A stretch of DNA of 64,000 nucleotides from NCBI RefSeq assembly GCF_000756655.1, contig NZ_ARXU01000017.1, positions 1 to 64,000 on the forward strand, written 5' to 3'. Positions 54,469-62,386 of this stretch are shown one piece after another. Within the stretch, counting starts at the first letter, position 1. Each line of letters opens with the position of its first letter. Made by a program: the position numbers and the translations under genes. The notes under the pieces are model-generated. The model did not search any database, had not been told where the DNA came from, and saw nothing but the letters and a program-made list of their open reading frames with translations. The stretch is from Alcanivorax jadensis T9 (GTDB lineage Bacteria; Pseudomonadota; Gammaproteobacteria; Pseudomonadales; Alcanivoracaceae).

Positions 54469-54553
54469 ATGGGCGGTGCTTTATTAGTAAAGCTCGGCAG
54501 GGAACCGCCGAGCGTCCAGCGAATCCCATCACTGACGATGACAAGGAATGACT

Positions 54554-55396
54554 ATGCGATCTCCCATATTAACCCACCGTTCTTTTCCCGTGCTGTTTGG
54601 CTCCGCTGGCATTGCTGCCTTGCTTGCCCTGTCTGGCTGTGATCAGGGAAAACCGGAATCTGATAGCCAACAACCCACCGTGGTGGAGCAGAGTGAAAAG
54701 ACCGAGCAGCAGATCCTCAGTGGTAAAGTCATGTACCGCGAGCGCATGGCCATGCCGCAAGGTGCAACGCTCACGGTAACCCTGGAGGATGTATCGCTGG
54801 CCGATGCGCCGTCCACAGTGATTGCCGAGCAACATATCGACGACCCGGGTCAGGTACCGGTGCCCTTTACCCTGCGCTATGCCAGGGATGCGGTAATGCA
54901 TGACCATCCAATGGCGTATGCGGTACGTGCGGAAATTCGTGGCGCGGATGGGCAGTTGCTGTGGCTCACCACCGAACGGCATACCGCCGAACTGGGCGAA
55001 CGGGCCAGCGGTGAAGAGATCACGGTCATGTTGCAGCGGGTTGGCGCCGAGCAATCCGCGGAGGCGCGACCGAAAACCGCCATGGTGAAGGCGCAGGAAG
55101 CGGGGGCGTCATTCTGGGCCGTCGGTAACGAGCCTGGCTGGCATCTGGCAATTTACCCGGACGAAAAGTTGGTCTTTGTGGGCGACTACGGCGAAACCAC
55201 GGTAACCACTCCGGACCCAGGGGCGCAGACCGAAGGCACGGAAACCATTTACCTTGCCAACACCGACACTGACCAGCTGAAAGTGGAAATCAGCGAAATG
55301 CCCTGCGATGACTCCATGAGCGGTGAGTCTTTCGATTATCAGGTGAAGGTTATCAGTAACGAAAAGCTCTTCAGTGGTTGTGGTCAGGACCTCTGA
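54554..55396 (+). CDS. YbaY-family lipoprotein with C-terminal COG3650-like domain
   Basis: 280 residues with lipobox LALSGC (Cys29). The first domain (about 50-160: LSGKVMYRERMAMPQGATLTVTLEDVS, DAPSTVIAEQHI) matches the YbaY/META-adjacent beta-rich lipoprotein family. The second (about 180-280: ASFWAVGNEPGWHLAIYPDEKLVFVGDYGE, PCDDSMSGESFDYQV) matches predicted membrane protein COG3650. It is presumably periplasmic, anchored to a membrane; role unknown, perhaps envelope stress. ATG 54554 follows AAGGA by six bases; ATG 54548 is too close to it. Confidence 0.85.
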   Translation: MRSPILTHRSFPVLFGSAGIAALLALSGCDQGKPESDSQQPTVVEQSEKTEQQILSGKVMYRERMAMPQGATLTVTLEDVSLADAPSTVIAEQHIDDPGQVPVPFTLRYARDAVMHDHPMAYAVRAEIRGADGQLLWLTTERHTAELGERASGEEITVMLQRVGAEQSAEARPKTAMVKAQEAGASFWAVGNEPGWHLAIYPDEKLVFVGDYGETTVTTPDPGAQTEGTETIYLANTDTDQLKVEISEMPCDDSMSGESFDYQVKVISNEKLFSGCGQDL

Positions 55397-55402
55397 TCGA
55401 GA

Positions 55403-55606
55403 TCAGGGCGCCAACAGGTGATAGATGAATCGCCCGGCGCCCAGCCATAGCAGGGCACAAAGCGTAAAGAAGAAAATACTGCCATCCTGGTACAGGGCCC
55501 ACAGCAGCGGTGCGAAAATCACACCTGTGACGGGCAGGGCAACACCGATGGCCAGCCGCTTGCGGCGGCGCAGGCTGTCATCGTCTTGGCTGAGGGGATC
55601 GGTCAT
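55403..55606 (-). CDS. Small two-helix membrane protein
   Basis: 67 residues: a charged N-terminus (MTDPLSQDDDSLRRRKRL) and two hydrophobic helices (about 19-40 and 44-64). It matches no family I know. It is convergent with the lipoprotein gene, 6 bp from its stop, and divergent from the IMPACT gene. No strong ribosome site is seen; support comes from the coherent membrane topology and the lack of any competing gene. Confidence 0.55.
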   Translation of the reverse strand: MTDPLSQDDDSLRRRKRLAIGVALPVTGVIFAPLLWALYQDGSIFFFTLCALLWLGAGRFIYHLLAP

Positions 55607-55664
55607 GGCAAGTCGCGTATTCGGATAAAGACGGCAATTACCTTACCATAGCGGCTCCCCGCCA

Positions 55665-56282
55665 GTGATCAACCCGGAGTTTGCCATCAAAGGTTATCCC
55701 GTTCCCGCCGCTCCCGTTGACCGGGAACTACTGATCAACAAAAGTCGTTTCATCACCTGGCTGCGCCCGGTAGCCAGCCGCGAACAGGCCATGGCGGTGA
55801 TCGACGAGGCCAGGGCCCGTTACCCGGATGCCAGCCACCATTGCTACGCCTACTTGCTTGGCAACCCGGCTTCTGCCCAGGCCGCCATGAATGACGATGG
55901 CGAGCCTTCGGGCACCGCCGGCAAACCCATTTTCAATGTGATCCAGCACAAGGGCATGAGTGATGTGCTGGTGGTGGTGAGCCGTTATTTTGGTGGCGTG
56001 AAGCTGGGGGCGGGCGGTCTGGTCCGCGCCTACGCGGCAGCGGCAGAAGCGGTGCTGGCGGAAGTGGAAAGGGTGGAGAGTGTGCCGCAGCTCACCTGCC
56101 GGCTGGAGATGGGCTTCCCTCTGGAGCAGCGCCTTCGTCACTGGGCGGAGCAGAATGCGGCAGAGGTGCTGGACGTGCATTACAGCCAATCAGTGGCGAT
56201 GACACTGCGCTTTCCGACGCAGAGTCTGGATGACCTGGAAAGTCTCTGTGCCGCGGAGCAGATTGCCCTGACAGTGCTGTGA
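55665..56282 (+). CDS. YigZ/IMPACT family protein
   Basis: 205 residues. The IMPACT-domain signature NKSRFITWLRPVASREQA, SHHCYAYLLG, DDGEPSGTAGKPI and VVVSRYFGGVKLGAGGLVRAY is complete, followed by a small ferredoxin-like domain. Role in E. coli and other bacteria is not settled (translation-related in eukaryotes). The only plausible start is GTG at 55665, since no in-frame ATG occurs before the conserved domain. It is a single gene between divergent and same-strand neighbours. Confidence 0.9.
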   Translation: MINPEFAIKGYPVPAAPVDRELLINKSRFITWLRPVASREQAMAVIDEARARYPDASHHCYAYLLGNPASAQAAMNDDGEPSGTAGKPIFNVIQHKGMSDVLVVVSRYFGGVKLGAGGLVRAYAAAAEAVLAEVERVESVPQLTCRLEMGFPLEQRLRHWAEQNAAEVLDVHYSQSVAMTLRFPTQSLDDLESLCAAEQIALTVL

Positions 56283-56392
56283 CCGCTTTGGCGTTCAGGG
56301 TGTCGTTATCGGCCCTGTCTTTCTGCCTGACACGGCGGCAAGGTGGTGATCGAACCCTTCGCCTTGCTGATAAAAAACCAAACGGAGTCACC

Positions 56393-56800
56393 ATGTCAGA
56401 GAAACCGGTCATCGACCCGAATCCCCAGACCCTGCCCGATATACTGGCATCCCTGCCGGACGATACCCCCATCGTCATGCTGAATCTGCTTCGCTTTAAC
56501 GAGACCGCGCGGTACAAGGATGGCGAAGCGGATTACAGCGGCCGCGAGGCCTACCAGAAATATTCCGACGTGGCCTTCGGCAAGGTTCGCGGTGTCGGCG
56601 GCGAGCTGGTCTGGAAGGGCAAGGCCCTGGCCGGCGTGATTGCCCCGGACGCAGAGAAGTGGGACGACGTGCTGCTGGTACGTTACCCCTCCAAACAGGC
56701 CTTTGCCTCCATGCTGGCCGATCCGGAATACCGCGAAGCCACCAAACACCGCACCGCCGCCCTGCAGGAAGCGCGGCTGGTGGCCATGCAGGAAAAATGA
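56393..56800 (+). CDS. DUF1330 domain-containing protein
   Basis: 135 residues: PIVMLNLLRFNETARY, YSGREAYQKYSDVAFGKV, WDDVLLVRYPSKQAFASMLADPEY. This is the dimeric alpha/beta-barrel (DUF1330) fold; function is unknown. ATG 56393 has ACGGAG upstream; the frame is open to 56279, overlapping the previous gene, but lacks a signal there. It is followed within 6 bp of its stop by a heptad element. Confidence 0.85.
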   Translation: MSEKPVIDPNPQTLPDILASLPDDTPIVMLNLLRFNETARYKDGEADYSGREAYQKYSDVAFGKVRGVGGELVWKGKALAGVIAPDAEKWDDVLLVRYPSKQAFASMLADPEYREATKHRTAALQEARLVAMQEK

Positions 56801-56805
56801 AAAGC

Positions 56806-56931
56806 AATTGATAATTGAGAATTGATAGTTGATAACTGGGTTGGAAGTGGCCCGGTTGGATAGGGGGAACCCTGACCGGTGGTAGTAGCCTCACTGCTTC
56901 GTTATCAATTATTCATTATCAACTATCAATT
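56806..56931. repeat. Heptad-type palindromic element (AATTGAT type), best-preserved copy
   Basis: The left arm 56806-56833 is four 7-mers (AATTGAT, AATTGAG, AATTGAT, AGTTGAT); the right arm 56904-56931 is the reverse complement of AATTGAT, AGTTGAT, AATGAAT and AATTGAT. The loop is 70 bases. It spans nearly the whole gap from the DUF1330 stop to the dienelactone-hydrolase start and may supply the weak leader of the latter. Confidence 0.9.
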
Positions 56932-56940
56932 GGGTTTCTC

Positions 56941-57672
56941 ATGTCCAACCAACCTGTAGGCATTCCAATTCCCGGCGGTCACACCATGCGTGCCCGTTGG
57001 CTGCGCCCGAAAACGGCCAATCCTCACAAGGCGGCGGTGATCGCCATTCATGACATTTTTGGCTACACCGAGGATATCGAACGCATTGCCCAGCGGTTGG
57101 CGGATAATGGTTATCCGGTGCTGGTGCCGGATCTCTACGATCTGCCGGGCAGCAAGGCCCTGTGCGTAGTGAAAACCCTGAAAGCTCATGAAACCGGCAA
57201 GGGGCAGACCTTCGAGCAACTGGAAGCCTGCCGTGAATGGTTGCTGAACCAGAGCGAAGAAGCGGTGACCCAGGTGGGTGTTATGGGCTTCTGCATGGGC
57301 GGTCGCTTTGCGGTGCTCTACGCCAGCCAGGCACCGGTGCAGGTGGTGGCGCCTTTCTATGGTGGCATGCCCAAAAACGTGAAAGAGGTGAGCGGCATCT
57401 GCCCGGCTGTGGGTGGCTGGGGGCGCACGGACATGATCTATGGCGATCATGGTGATCGTCTGGCAAAGCACATGGATGCGCTGGGTGTGCCCCACGATAT
57501 CAAGACCTACGAGGACGTGGGCCATTCCTTCATGAATGACCACCAGACCTTTACCTTCAAGAAGCTGGGGCCATTACCGCCGCTGCGTTCAAAATTCGAT
57601 GCGGGTGCATCGGAAGACAGCTGGCAGCGAGTGCTGGCGTTTTTTGAGAAGGTGTTTGCTGGAGAGATCTGA
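56941..57672 (+). CDS. Dienelactone hydrolase family protein
   Basis: A 243-residue alpha/beta hydrolase. The nucleophile is Cys118 in GFCMGGR, the oxyanion/acid region is in GWGRTDMIYGDHGD, and the catalytic histidine is in YEDVGHSFMND. A cysteine nucleophile is the diagnostic dienelactone-hydrolase feature. It may hydrolyse lactone-like or ester intermediates of aromatic or lipid catabolism. It begins 10 bp after a heptad repeat arm, and its ribosome site is weak (TTGGGTTTCTC). Confidence 0.9.
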   Translation: MSNQPVGIPIPGGHTMRARWLRPKTANPHKAAVIAIHDIFGYTEDIERIAQRLADNGYPVLVPDLYDLPGSKALCVVKTLKAHETGKGQTFEQLEACREWLLNQSEEAVTQVGVMGFCMGGRFAVLYASQAPVQVVAPFYGGMPKNVKEVSGICPAVGGWGRTDMIYGDHGDRLAKHMDALGVPHDIKTYEDVGHSFMNDHQTFTFKKLGPLPPLRSKFDAGASEDSWQRVLAFFEKVFAGEI

Positions 57673-57688
57673 AGCACCTCGCTGCGCT

Positions 57689-57749
57689 GTTGGAGCTATG
57701 CTCATGACTACCGGGCTAAGCCCTTTCGCCATGCAAGCATAGCTCCAAC
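57689..57749. repeat. REP-like palindrome (imperfect)
   Basis: GTTGGAGCTATGCT (57689) and GCATAGCTCCAAC (ending 57749) pair around an imperfect interior. It lies 17 bp after the dienelactone-hydrolase stop codon. Confidence 0.7.
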
Positions 57750-57773
57750 GGTTAAGTGGTAGGTGATGATTTC

Positions 57774-57799
57774 GTTGGAGCCTTGCTCGCAAGGCGAAC
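57774..57799. repeat. REP-like half element
   Basis: GTTGGAGCCTTGCTCGCAAG then GCGAAC, a single arm with its own short internal hairpin (CTTGC/GCAAG), next to the palindrome at 57689-57749 and 9 bp from the DUF3617 stop codon. Confidence 0.65.
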
Positions 57800-57808
57800 C
57801 GCCAATCC

Positions 57809-58228
57809 TTATCCAGGACAATCCGAACTGGCCCATTTTCCTTCGCTCTTCGACACCATCTTGTGGCTCGGCATGGTCATGTCGATGGTGCTGGTGTAAT
57901 GGGTATCGCTATGCAGTGTCACCGAACCTTTCATGGTGCTCTGCATGCCGTTCTGGTTGCAACTGGCTTCCCAGGTCAGATTGTCTCCGCTGCGATCCAC
58001 CTTCCCAAGGTCACATTCATCCGCGTTCCAGCTCTCTTGCAGGGCACTGACCACATCCTCGGCCTCTTCAGGGCTGAGGCACTGCTGCTGGGTATGAGCC
58101 CGCATCTGCGGGGGCAGATTGTCGCCTTCCATGGTGGTATTGATCTGCCACAGGCCAGGCTTCAGGTCGCCGGCCAGAACCGGGGCGCACAGGCCCAGCA
58201 GTGTTGCCAGCAGGATCGTGTGTTTCAT
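57809..58228 (-). CDS. DUF3617 domain-containing exported protein
   Basis: 139 residues with a signal peptide (MKHTILLATLLGLCAPVLAG) followed by DLKPGLWQINTTMEG, the DUF3617 start, and paired cysteines (QQQCLSPEEA, DECDLGK, EASCNQNG). Periplasmic, function unknown. ATG 58228 has AAGGGA upstream; the upstream frame to 58291 overlaps no signal. It lies downstream of nth on the same strand but 70 bp away. Confidence 0.82.
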   Translation of the reverse strand: MKHTILLATLLGLCAPVLAGDLKPGLWQINTTMEGDNLPPQMRAHTQQQCLSPEEAEDVVSALQESWNADECDLGKVDRSGDNLTWEASCNQNGMQSTMKGSVTLHSDTHYTSTIDMTMPSHKMVSKSEGKWASSDCPG

Positions 58229-58298
58229 GTCGCGTCCCTTCGTTACCAAACTGAGATACTTCAGAGTAGCAACGTAGAGCAGGGCGCTCAATTACCAC

Positions 58299-58937
58299 TC
58301 ATGCTGGCCGCTGGCTCGGCGGGAATTCGCACAGGTCTGCGATCAGGCATTCGCCACACCTGGGCTTGCGGGCCATACACACATAGCGGCCGTGCAGGAT
58401 CAGCCAATGGTGGGCATCGCGCAGGAATTCCTCCGGCACCAGTCGAACCAGCCGTTTTTCCACTTCCAGCACATTCTTGCCCGGTGCAATCCGGGTGCGG
58501 TTGGACACCCGGAAGATATGTGTATCCACCGCCATGGTGGGCAGGCCATAGGCCGTATTGAGCACCACATTGGCGGTTTTGCGACCCACACCTGGCAGGG
58601 CTTCCAGGGCTTCGCGGGTACGTGGCACCTGGCTATCATGCTGCTCGACGAGAATTTTACACAGCTGAATGATGTTTTCGGCCTTGGAATTAAACAGGCC
58701 GATGGTCTTGATGTACTCTTTAAGCCCGTCGACTCCCAGGGCGAAGATCGCCTCTGGCGTATTGGCCACCGGATAGAGTCTGGCGGTGGCCTTGTTCACG
58801 CCCACGTCTGTGGCCTGGGCAGACAGCACCACGGCCACCAGCAACTCGAAATCGCTGCTGTATTCCAGCTCGGTGGTGGGGTGGGGGTTCTGATCCCGTA
58901 GACGGGTAAAGATTTCAGTTCGTTTTTCGCGATTCAT
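58299..58937 (-). CDS. nth: Endonuclease III
   Basis: A 212-residue base-excision DNA glycosylase/AP lyase. The helix-hairpin-helix LPGVGRKTANVVL holds the catalytic lysine; VDTHIFRVSNR holds the catalytic aspartate; the [4Fe-4S] loop C-x6-C-x2-C-x5-C is at the C-terminus (CMARKPRCGECLIADLC). Removes oxidised pyrimidines. It is divergent from gltS. In many relatives nth lies near rnf genes; here rnfE/rnfG are only 3.5 kb away on the same strand. Confidence 0.96.
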   Translation of the reverse strand: MNREKRTEIFTRLRDQNPHPTTELEYSSDFELLVAVVLSAQATDVGVNKATARLYPVANTPEAIFALGVDGLKEYIKTIGLFNSKAENIIQLCKILVEQHDSQVPRTREALEALPGVGRKTANVVLNTAYGLPTMAVDTHIFRVSNRTRIAPGKNVLEVEKRLVRLVPEEFLRDAHHWLILHGRYVCMARKPRCGECLIADLCEFPPSQRPA

Positions 58938-59023
58938 AACAGCTTCCCGTTGTCGCGGGCAGTATAACGGATCAAATCGGTGGCTGTGAGGGGGGAACCC
59001 CAGCCGCCAACAAGGAGAAAGGG

Positions 59024-60208
59024 ATGCAGTTTTCCGCCATGGAAACCCTCATGGTCGCATTGTTGGTGCTGGGCGCCGGTCAGTGGATCGTTCACAAGGT
59101 GGACTTGCTGGCGCGGCTGAACATGCCCGAGCCGGTGGTGGGCGGTTTGCTGGCCACCATCGTTGTCACTCTGATGCAGGTATCCGGTATCAGCCTGACC
59201 TTTGATGAAAGCATCAAGACGCCGGCCATGCTGTTTTTCTTCGGTGCCGTGGGGCTTGCGGCGGACTTTCGTCTGCTGCGCCGGGGCGGCTGGGCCATGC
59301 TGCTGTTCGCCGTGCTGGTGATCGTGCTGGTGGCACTGCAGGATCTGGTCGGTGTGATGATGGCCAAGCTGATGGGGCTGGATGCCTGGTATGGCCTGAT
59401 TGGCGGCTCGGTGACCATGACCGGCGGCCACGGCACGGGTGCCGCCTGGGCGGGGGTCTTCGAGCGGGATTTCGGTCTTACCGGCGTGAGTGAGCTGGCC
59501 GCGGCGTCTGCTACTTTCGGTCTGATATTCGGGGCGTTGCTGGGCGGGCCTCTGGCCATGTTCCTGATTCGTCGCTACCGGCTTGCCGCACCGGCCCATG
59601 GTGCGGCGGTGGAAGATGTCGAGCATGACGAAGCGGAAACACCTCGCCCGATTTCCGCCGCCAGCGTGATCCGCATCCTGATGTTGCTGTCAGTGGGTGT
59701 GGTGGTCGGCGCGGTGGCGGCGGAAGAGTTTGCTTCCGTGTTCCGGTTGCCTACCTTTGTATGGGTGCTGTTTGTCTGCATTGTGCTGGGTAACACGGCG
59801 CGTCGCCTGTGGCAGGTCAACGATGCCACCATTGATGTGGTGGGTAACACGGCGCTGGGGATTTTTCTGGCGATCACATTAATGAGTCTGCAATTGTTGC
59901 AACTGGTGGATCTGGCACTGCCCATGCTGGCCATGCTGCTGGTGCAGGTGGGGTTGGCGCTGGCGTTCATTACCCTGGTGACCTTCCGGCTGATGGGGCG
60001 CAACTATGATTCGGCCGTCCTCTGTGCTGGCCACTGCGGCTTTGCCATGGGGGCTACGCCTACAGCGGTGGCCAACATCCAGGCGGTGACCCAACATCAT
60101 GGCCCGTCGCCGCTGGCGTTTATCATCGTGCCGGTGGTAGGGGGCTTTATCGTGGATATTGCCAACGCGACGATCATCCAGACGTTCGTGTCTGTGCTAT
60201 CGGGTTGA
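59024..60208 (+). CDS. gltS: Sodium/glutamate symporter
   Basis: A 394-residue GltS-family permease with about ten hydrophobic helices and two inverted-repeat halves; GGSVTMTGGHGTGAAW and GHCGFAMGATPTAVANIQ are the Gly/Ser/Thr-rich re-entrant signatures of the family. It imports glutamate with sodium, consistent with a marine host. RBS AAGGAG lies eight bases before ATG. A strong bidirectional terminator follows. Confidence 0.93.
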   Translation: MQFSAMETLMVALLVLGAGQWIVHKVDLLARLNMPEPVVGGLLATIVVTLMQVSGISLTFDESIKTPAMLFFFGAVGLAADFRLLRRGGWAMLLFAVLVIVLVALQDLVGVMMAKLMGLDAWYGLIGGSVTMTGGHGTGAAWAGVFERDFGLTGVSELAAASATFGLIFGALLGGPLAMFLIRRYRLAAPAHGAAVEDVEHDEAETPRPISAASVIRILMLLSVGVVVGAVAAEEFASVFRLPTFVWVLFVCIVLGNTARRLWQVNDATIDVVGNTALGIFLAITLMSLQLLQLVDLALPMLAMLLVQVGLALAFITLVTFRLMGRNYDSAVLCAGHCGFAMGATPTAVANIQAVTQHHGPSPLAFIIVPVVGGFIVDIANATIIQTFVSVLSG

Positions 60209-60223
60209 CCGCAAAGGCGTCAT

Positions 60224-60251
60224 AAAAAAGCCCGCAGAAGCGGGCTTTTTT
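60224..60251. terminator. Bidirectional rho-independent terminator
   Basis: AAAAAAGCCCGC-AGAA-GCGGGCTTTTTT, a symmetric stem with six A and six T residues, between convergent gltS and the glycine-zipper gene. Confidence 0.97.
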
Positions 60252-60268
60252 ATGCATTCAGGAGAGGG

Positions 60269-60799
60269 TTACTGGGTAACCACTTCCCCTTCTTCAATAC
60301 GCAACCGCTCGCCGGGCTTCTTGTCCATGCGAATGGTGTCTTCCTGATCATTGAAGACATAGGTCACGTCGTAACCTTCTGTGCGACTCTTGTCTTCCAT
60401 CACGGTGTTACAGCGTTGTTCCGTGGTGGTGTAGGTGTTTTTTTCCTGCATGCCTTTCTGGATCTGATTACCTGCCACACCACCGGCAATGGCACCACCT
60501 GCGGTGGCCGCATCTTTACCACTACCGCCGCCAAACTGGTGGCCGATCACACCGCCGACCACGGCACCGACGACACTACCGGTAACCCGGTGCTGGTCTT
60601 TAACCGGTTTCTTGCGTTCCACGGTGACTTGCTGACAAACCTCACGGGGTTCCTGCCAGGTTTTCACAATCGGGTCCACATTCACTACCTGGGCATAGCC
60701 TGAGGTAGCCGGGGTTATGGCCTGGTAAGCCCCATAGCCGACACCGGCGATGGCCACGGCCCCTACGATACCCAGGGCGGCAACTGCTGCGCTTTTCAT
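60269..60799 (-). CDS. Glycine-zipper 2TM-domain envelope protein
   Basis: 176 residues. An N-terminal hydrophobic segment (AVAALGIVGAVAIAGVGYGAY) is followed by a conserved pair of glycine-zipper helices, VVGAVVGGVIGHQFGGG and ATAGGAIAGGVAGNQIQ (about 75-115), as in the Rick_17kDa/SlyB-like envelope proteins. The C-terminal domain contains two cysteines and a charged YDVTYVFNDQED strand. Likely outer-membrane or periplasmic; exact role unknown. Confidence 0.85.
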   Translation of the reverse strand: MKSAAVAALGIVGAVAIAGVGYGAYQAITPATSGYAQVVNVDPIVKTWQEPREVCQQVTVERKKPVKDQHRVTGSVVGAVVGGVIGHQFGGGSGKDAATAGGAIAGGVAGNQIQKGMQEKNTYTTTEQRCNTVMEDKSRTEGYDVTYVFNDQEDTIRMDKKPGERLRIEEGEVVTQ

Positions 60800-60920
60800 G
60801 GCTCACTCCTTATTTGTTGGTTGTGCCTATTATGATCCTGTAATGGCCATAATGTTCGCTGCCTGGCGCACAACAAGTGCAAAAGAGTGTGAATTATGCC
60901 GTTCAATAGAACGCAAAAAA

Positions 60921-61487
60921 TTACATGTACAACAAATAGATAGGCACAATGATGTCCTCTTCGTCATCCATGTGACGATGCAGTAATGCCTCAAGGTTTG
61001 CCGCTTGCTGATGTGCGGTTTCCAGTGCCTGCGGATTCGTCGTCAACGCCGGGAAGAGGGTGAGTTGCCGGTCGATATCATCCAGTAGAGCATCCAGGGC
61101 CAGGTGATCCTGTTCCAGCACGCCGAAGCCGGCGGCCAGCCGTGGGTGATGCTGGCGCAACACCGGAAAGACACTGCTGTCCTCGAAGCCATGATGGCTG
61201 TGCAGATTTTTCAGCAGGCGTTGTCCATGGTTACCGATGGTGGTCAGTAACTGGCGATTGGATTGAGCGTTGCGCTCCGTCTCGCTTAGCTCCAGCAGAT
61301 GGGTCAGGGCGCCGTGGTACTGGCGGGCCTGACGCTTCAGATTACGGTGGTTGCGCTGGAGGGCGCGGGCGTCACTGATCAGATAGTGAGGGTGATCCCG
61401 CCATTGATCCCGCGCGGGGCCATACAGCTGGTCGCGGATGTCCCCGGACAAGGGCTGCTGTCGTAGCGTCACTGGCTTTCGGTTCAT
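60921..61487 (-). CDS. Hemerythrin HHE-domain protein
   Basis: 188 residues with a four-helix hemerythrin-like domain: NHRNLKRQA, LHSHHGFEDSSVFP, LEQDHLALDALLDDI and LLHRHMDDEEDIIVP provide the His/Glu/Asp ligands of a di-iron site. It is presumably a cytoplasmic O2, NO or iron-handling protein. RBS AAGGAG precedes ATG 61487. It is divergent from the membrane-protein gene at 61593. Confidence 0.87.
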   Translation of the reverse strand: MNRKPVTLRQQPLSGDIRDQLYGPARDQWRDHPHYLISDARALQRNHRNLKRQARQYHGALTHLLELSETERNAQSNRQLLTTIGNHGQRLLKNLHSHHGFEDSSVFPVLRQHHPRLAAGFGVLEQDHLALDALLDDIDRQLTLFPALTTNPQALETAHQQAANLEALLHRHMDDEEDIIVPIYLLYM

Positions 61488-61592
61488 GACATATCTCCTT
61501 GCCCGTTACTGTGCCGCTTTGTCTGTAAGGATTGAATCGCGTTTAATAGCGCGGATTTATCGGAGAATCCGATCCGTTCATGGGGGGATGGC

Positions 61593-62030
61593 ATGTTACA
61601 ACTGGACCAGCAACTGGAAAGCGAATATTTCCACCTGACCGGGCTGATCGATTCGTTCGACCAGAAGTCGCTCACGATCAAGGCCTGGAGTGTCACTCTG
61701 GCCGGCGTATTGGCCGGGACCGGGGCGTTCTTTGATCGCCCGGCGCTGCTCTGGGTGGGGGTGGTGGGTAGCCTGATGTTCTGGCTGGTGGAAGGACACT
61801 GGAAAGCGTTTCAGTCTGCCCATTACGCTCGCATTGAAAAGATCGAAGCGCACTTTCGAGGTGAGGTGGACGATATCGCTCCGTTCCAGACCGCGAACAG
61901 CTGGGAGCGAAGCCGCCGCGCCGGTGGAATGAAGGAGTTGCTACGGATCCTGCGCTGGCGTCATGTGTTCTTGCCGCATGGACTGGTGGCGTTGGCGTTG
62001 GCGTTGTTGGTGTCAGGGTCGGTGCTGTAG
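61593..62030 (+). CDS. Small membrane protein of unknown function
   Basis: 145 residues: a soluble N-terminus, two close hydrophobic helices (AWSVTLAGVLAGTGAFF, LLWVGVVGSLMFWLV; about 31-67), a central charged region (YARIEKIEAHFRGEVDD) and a C-terminal helix (HGLVALALALLVSGSVL). No family recognised. A GGGGGGAT stretch precedes ATG. Its TAG stop codon is the first part of a GTAGGAGC repeat at 62027, so the C-terminus may have been set by repeat insertion. Confidence 0.7.
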   Translation: MLQLDQQLESEYFHLTGLIDSFDQKSLTIKAWSVTLAGVLAGTGAFFDRPALLWVGVVGSLMFWLVEGHWKAFQSAHYARIEKIEAHFRGEVDDIAPFQTANSWERSRRAGGMKELLRILRWRHVFLPHGLVALALALLVSGSVL

Positions 62031-62259
62031 GAGCGGCGCTTGAGCCGCGAATGAAGTTGCCGTAGAAGCGCCACTGGCGGCCCGCAGGGTGCAAAGAGCA
62101 TAAACCTAAAACCCGAAAGACAGATTTACCACAGAGGGCACAGAGATCACTGAGGGAAAGACGTTTTTTCTCTGTGTGCTCTGTGCCCTCTGTGGTAAGT
62201 CCGTCTTTTTAGGTTTATGCACTTCGTTCCGGTTCGCGTCGCAAGCTAACGCTCCTACG
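62027..62259. repeat. Outer GTAGGAGCG/CGCTCCTAC palindrome enclosing other repeats
   Basis: GTAGGAGCGGCGCTTGAGCC (62027) and AACGCTCCTAC (ending 62259) bracket a second family nested inside (62098-62220). The left end overlaps a stop codon. The gap 62031-62386 consists almost wholly of stacked palindromes and shows no gene. Confidence 0.65.
62098..62220. repeat. ACCACAGAGGGCACAGAG palindromic element, copy 3 (longest stem)
   Basis: The arms run from GCATAAACCTAAAA (62098) through TTTACCACAGAGGGCACAGAG to the opposing CTCTGTGCCCTCTGTGGTAA and TTTTTAGGTTTATGC (ending 62220). Almost the full arm length pairs, with a few mismatches. Confidence 0.9.
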
Positions 62260-62285
62260 GGGAGGTGGGTTCGGCTTGGGATGAG

Positions 62286-62370
62286 TGGTGGATAACGCCT
62301 ATCGGCTAATCCACCCTACGGGAGATTGGTGTGCGGGTAGGGTGGATTAGCCGATAGGCGTTATCCACCA
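62286..62370. repeat. GTAGGGTGGATTAGCC palindrome (perfect 34-bp arms)
   Basis: 62286-62319 and 62337-62370 are exact reverse complements with a 17-base loop; the arm reads GTAGGGTGGATTAGCCGATA onward. It lies 17 bp beyond the rnfE stop codon on the minus strand, so it could act on the 3' end of the rnf transcript. Related in design to the GTAGGGTGCA repeats around the TonB receptor. Confidence 0.93.
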
Positions 62371-62386
62371 TGATGCGATGAAGGTA

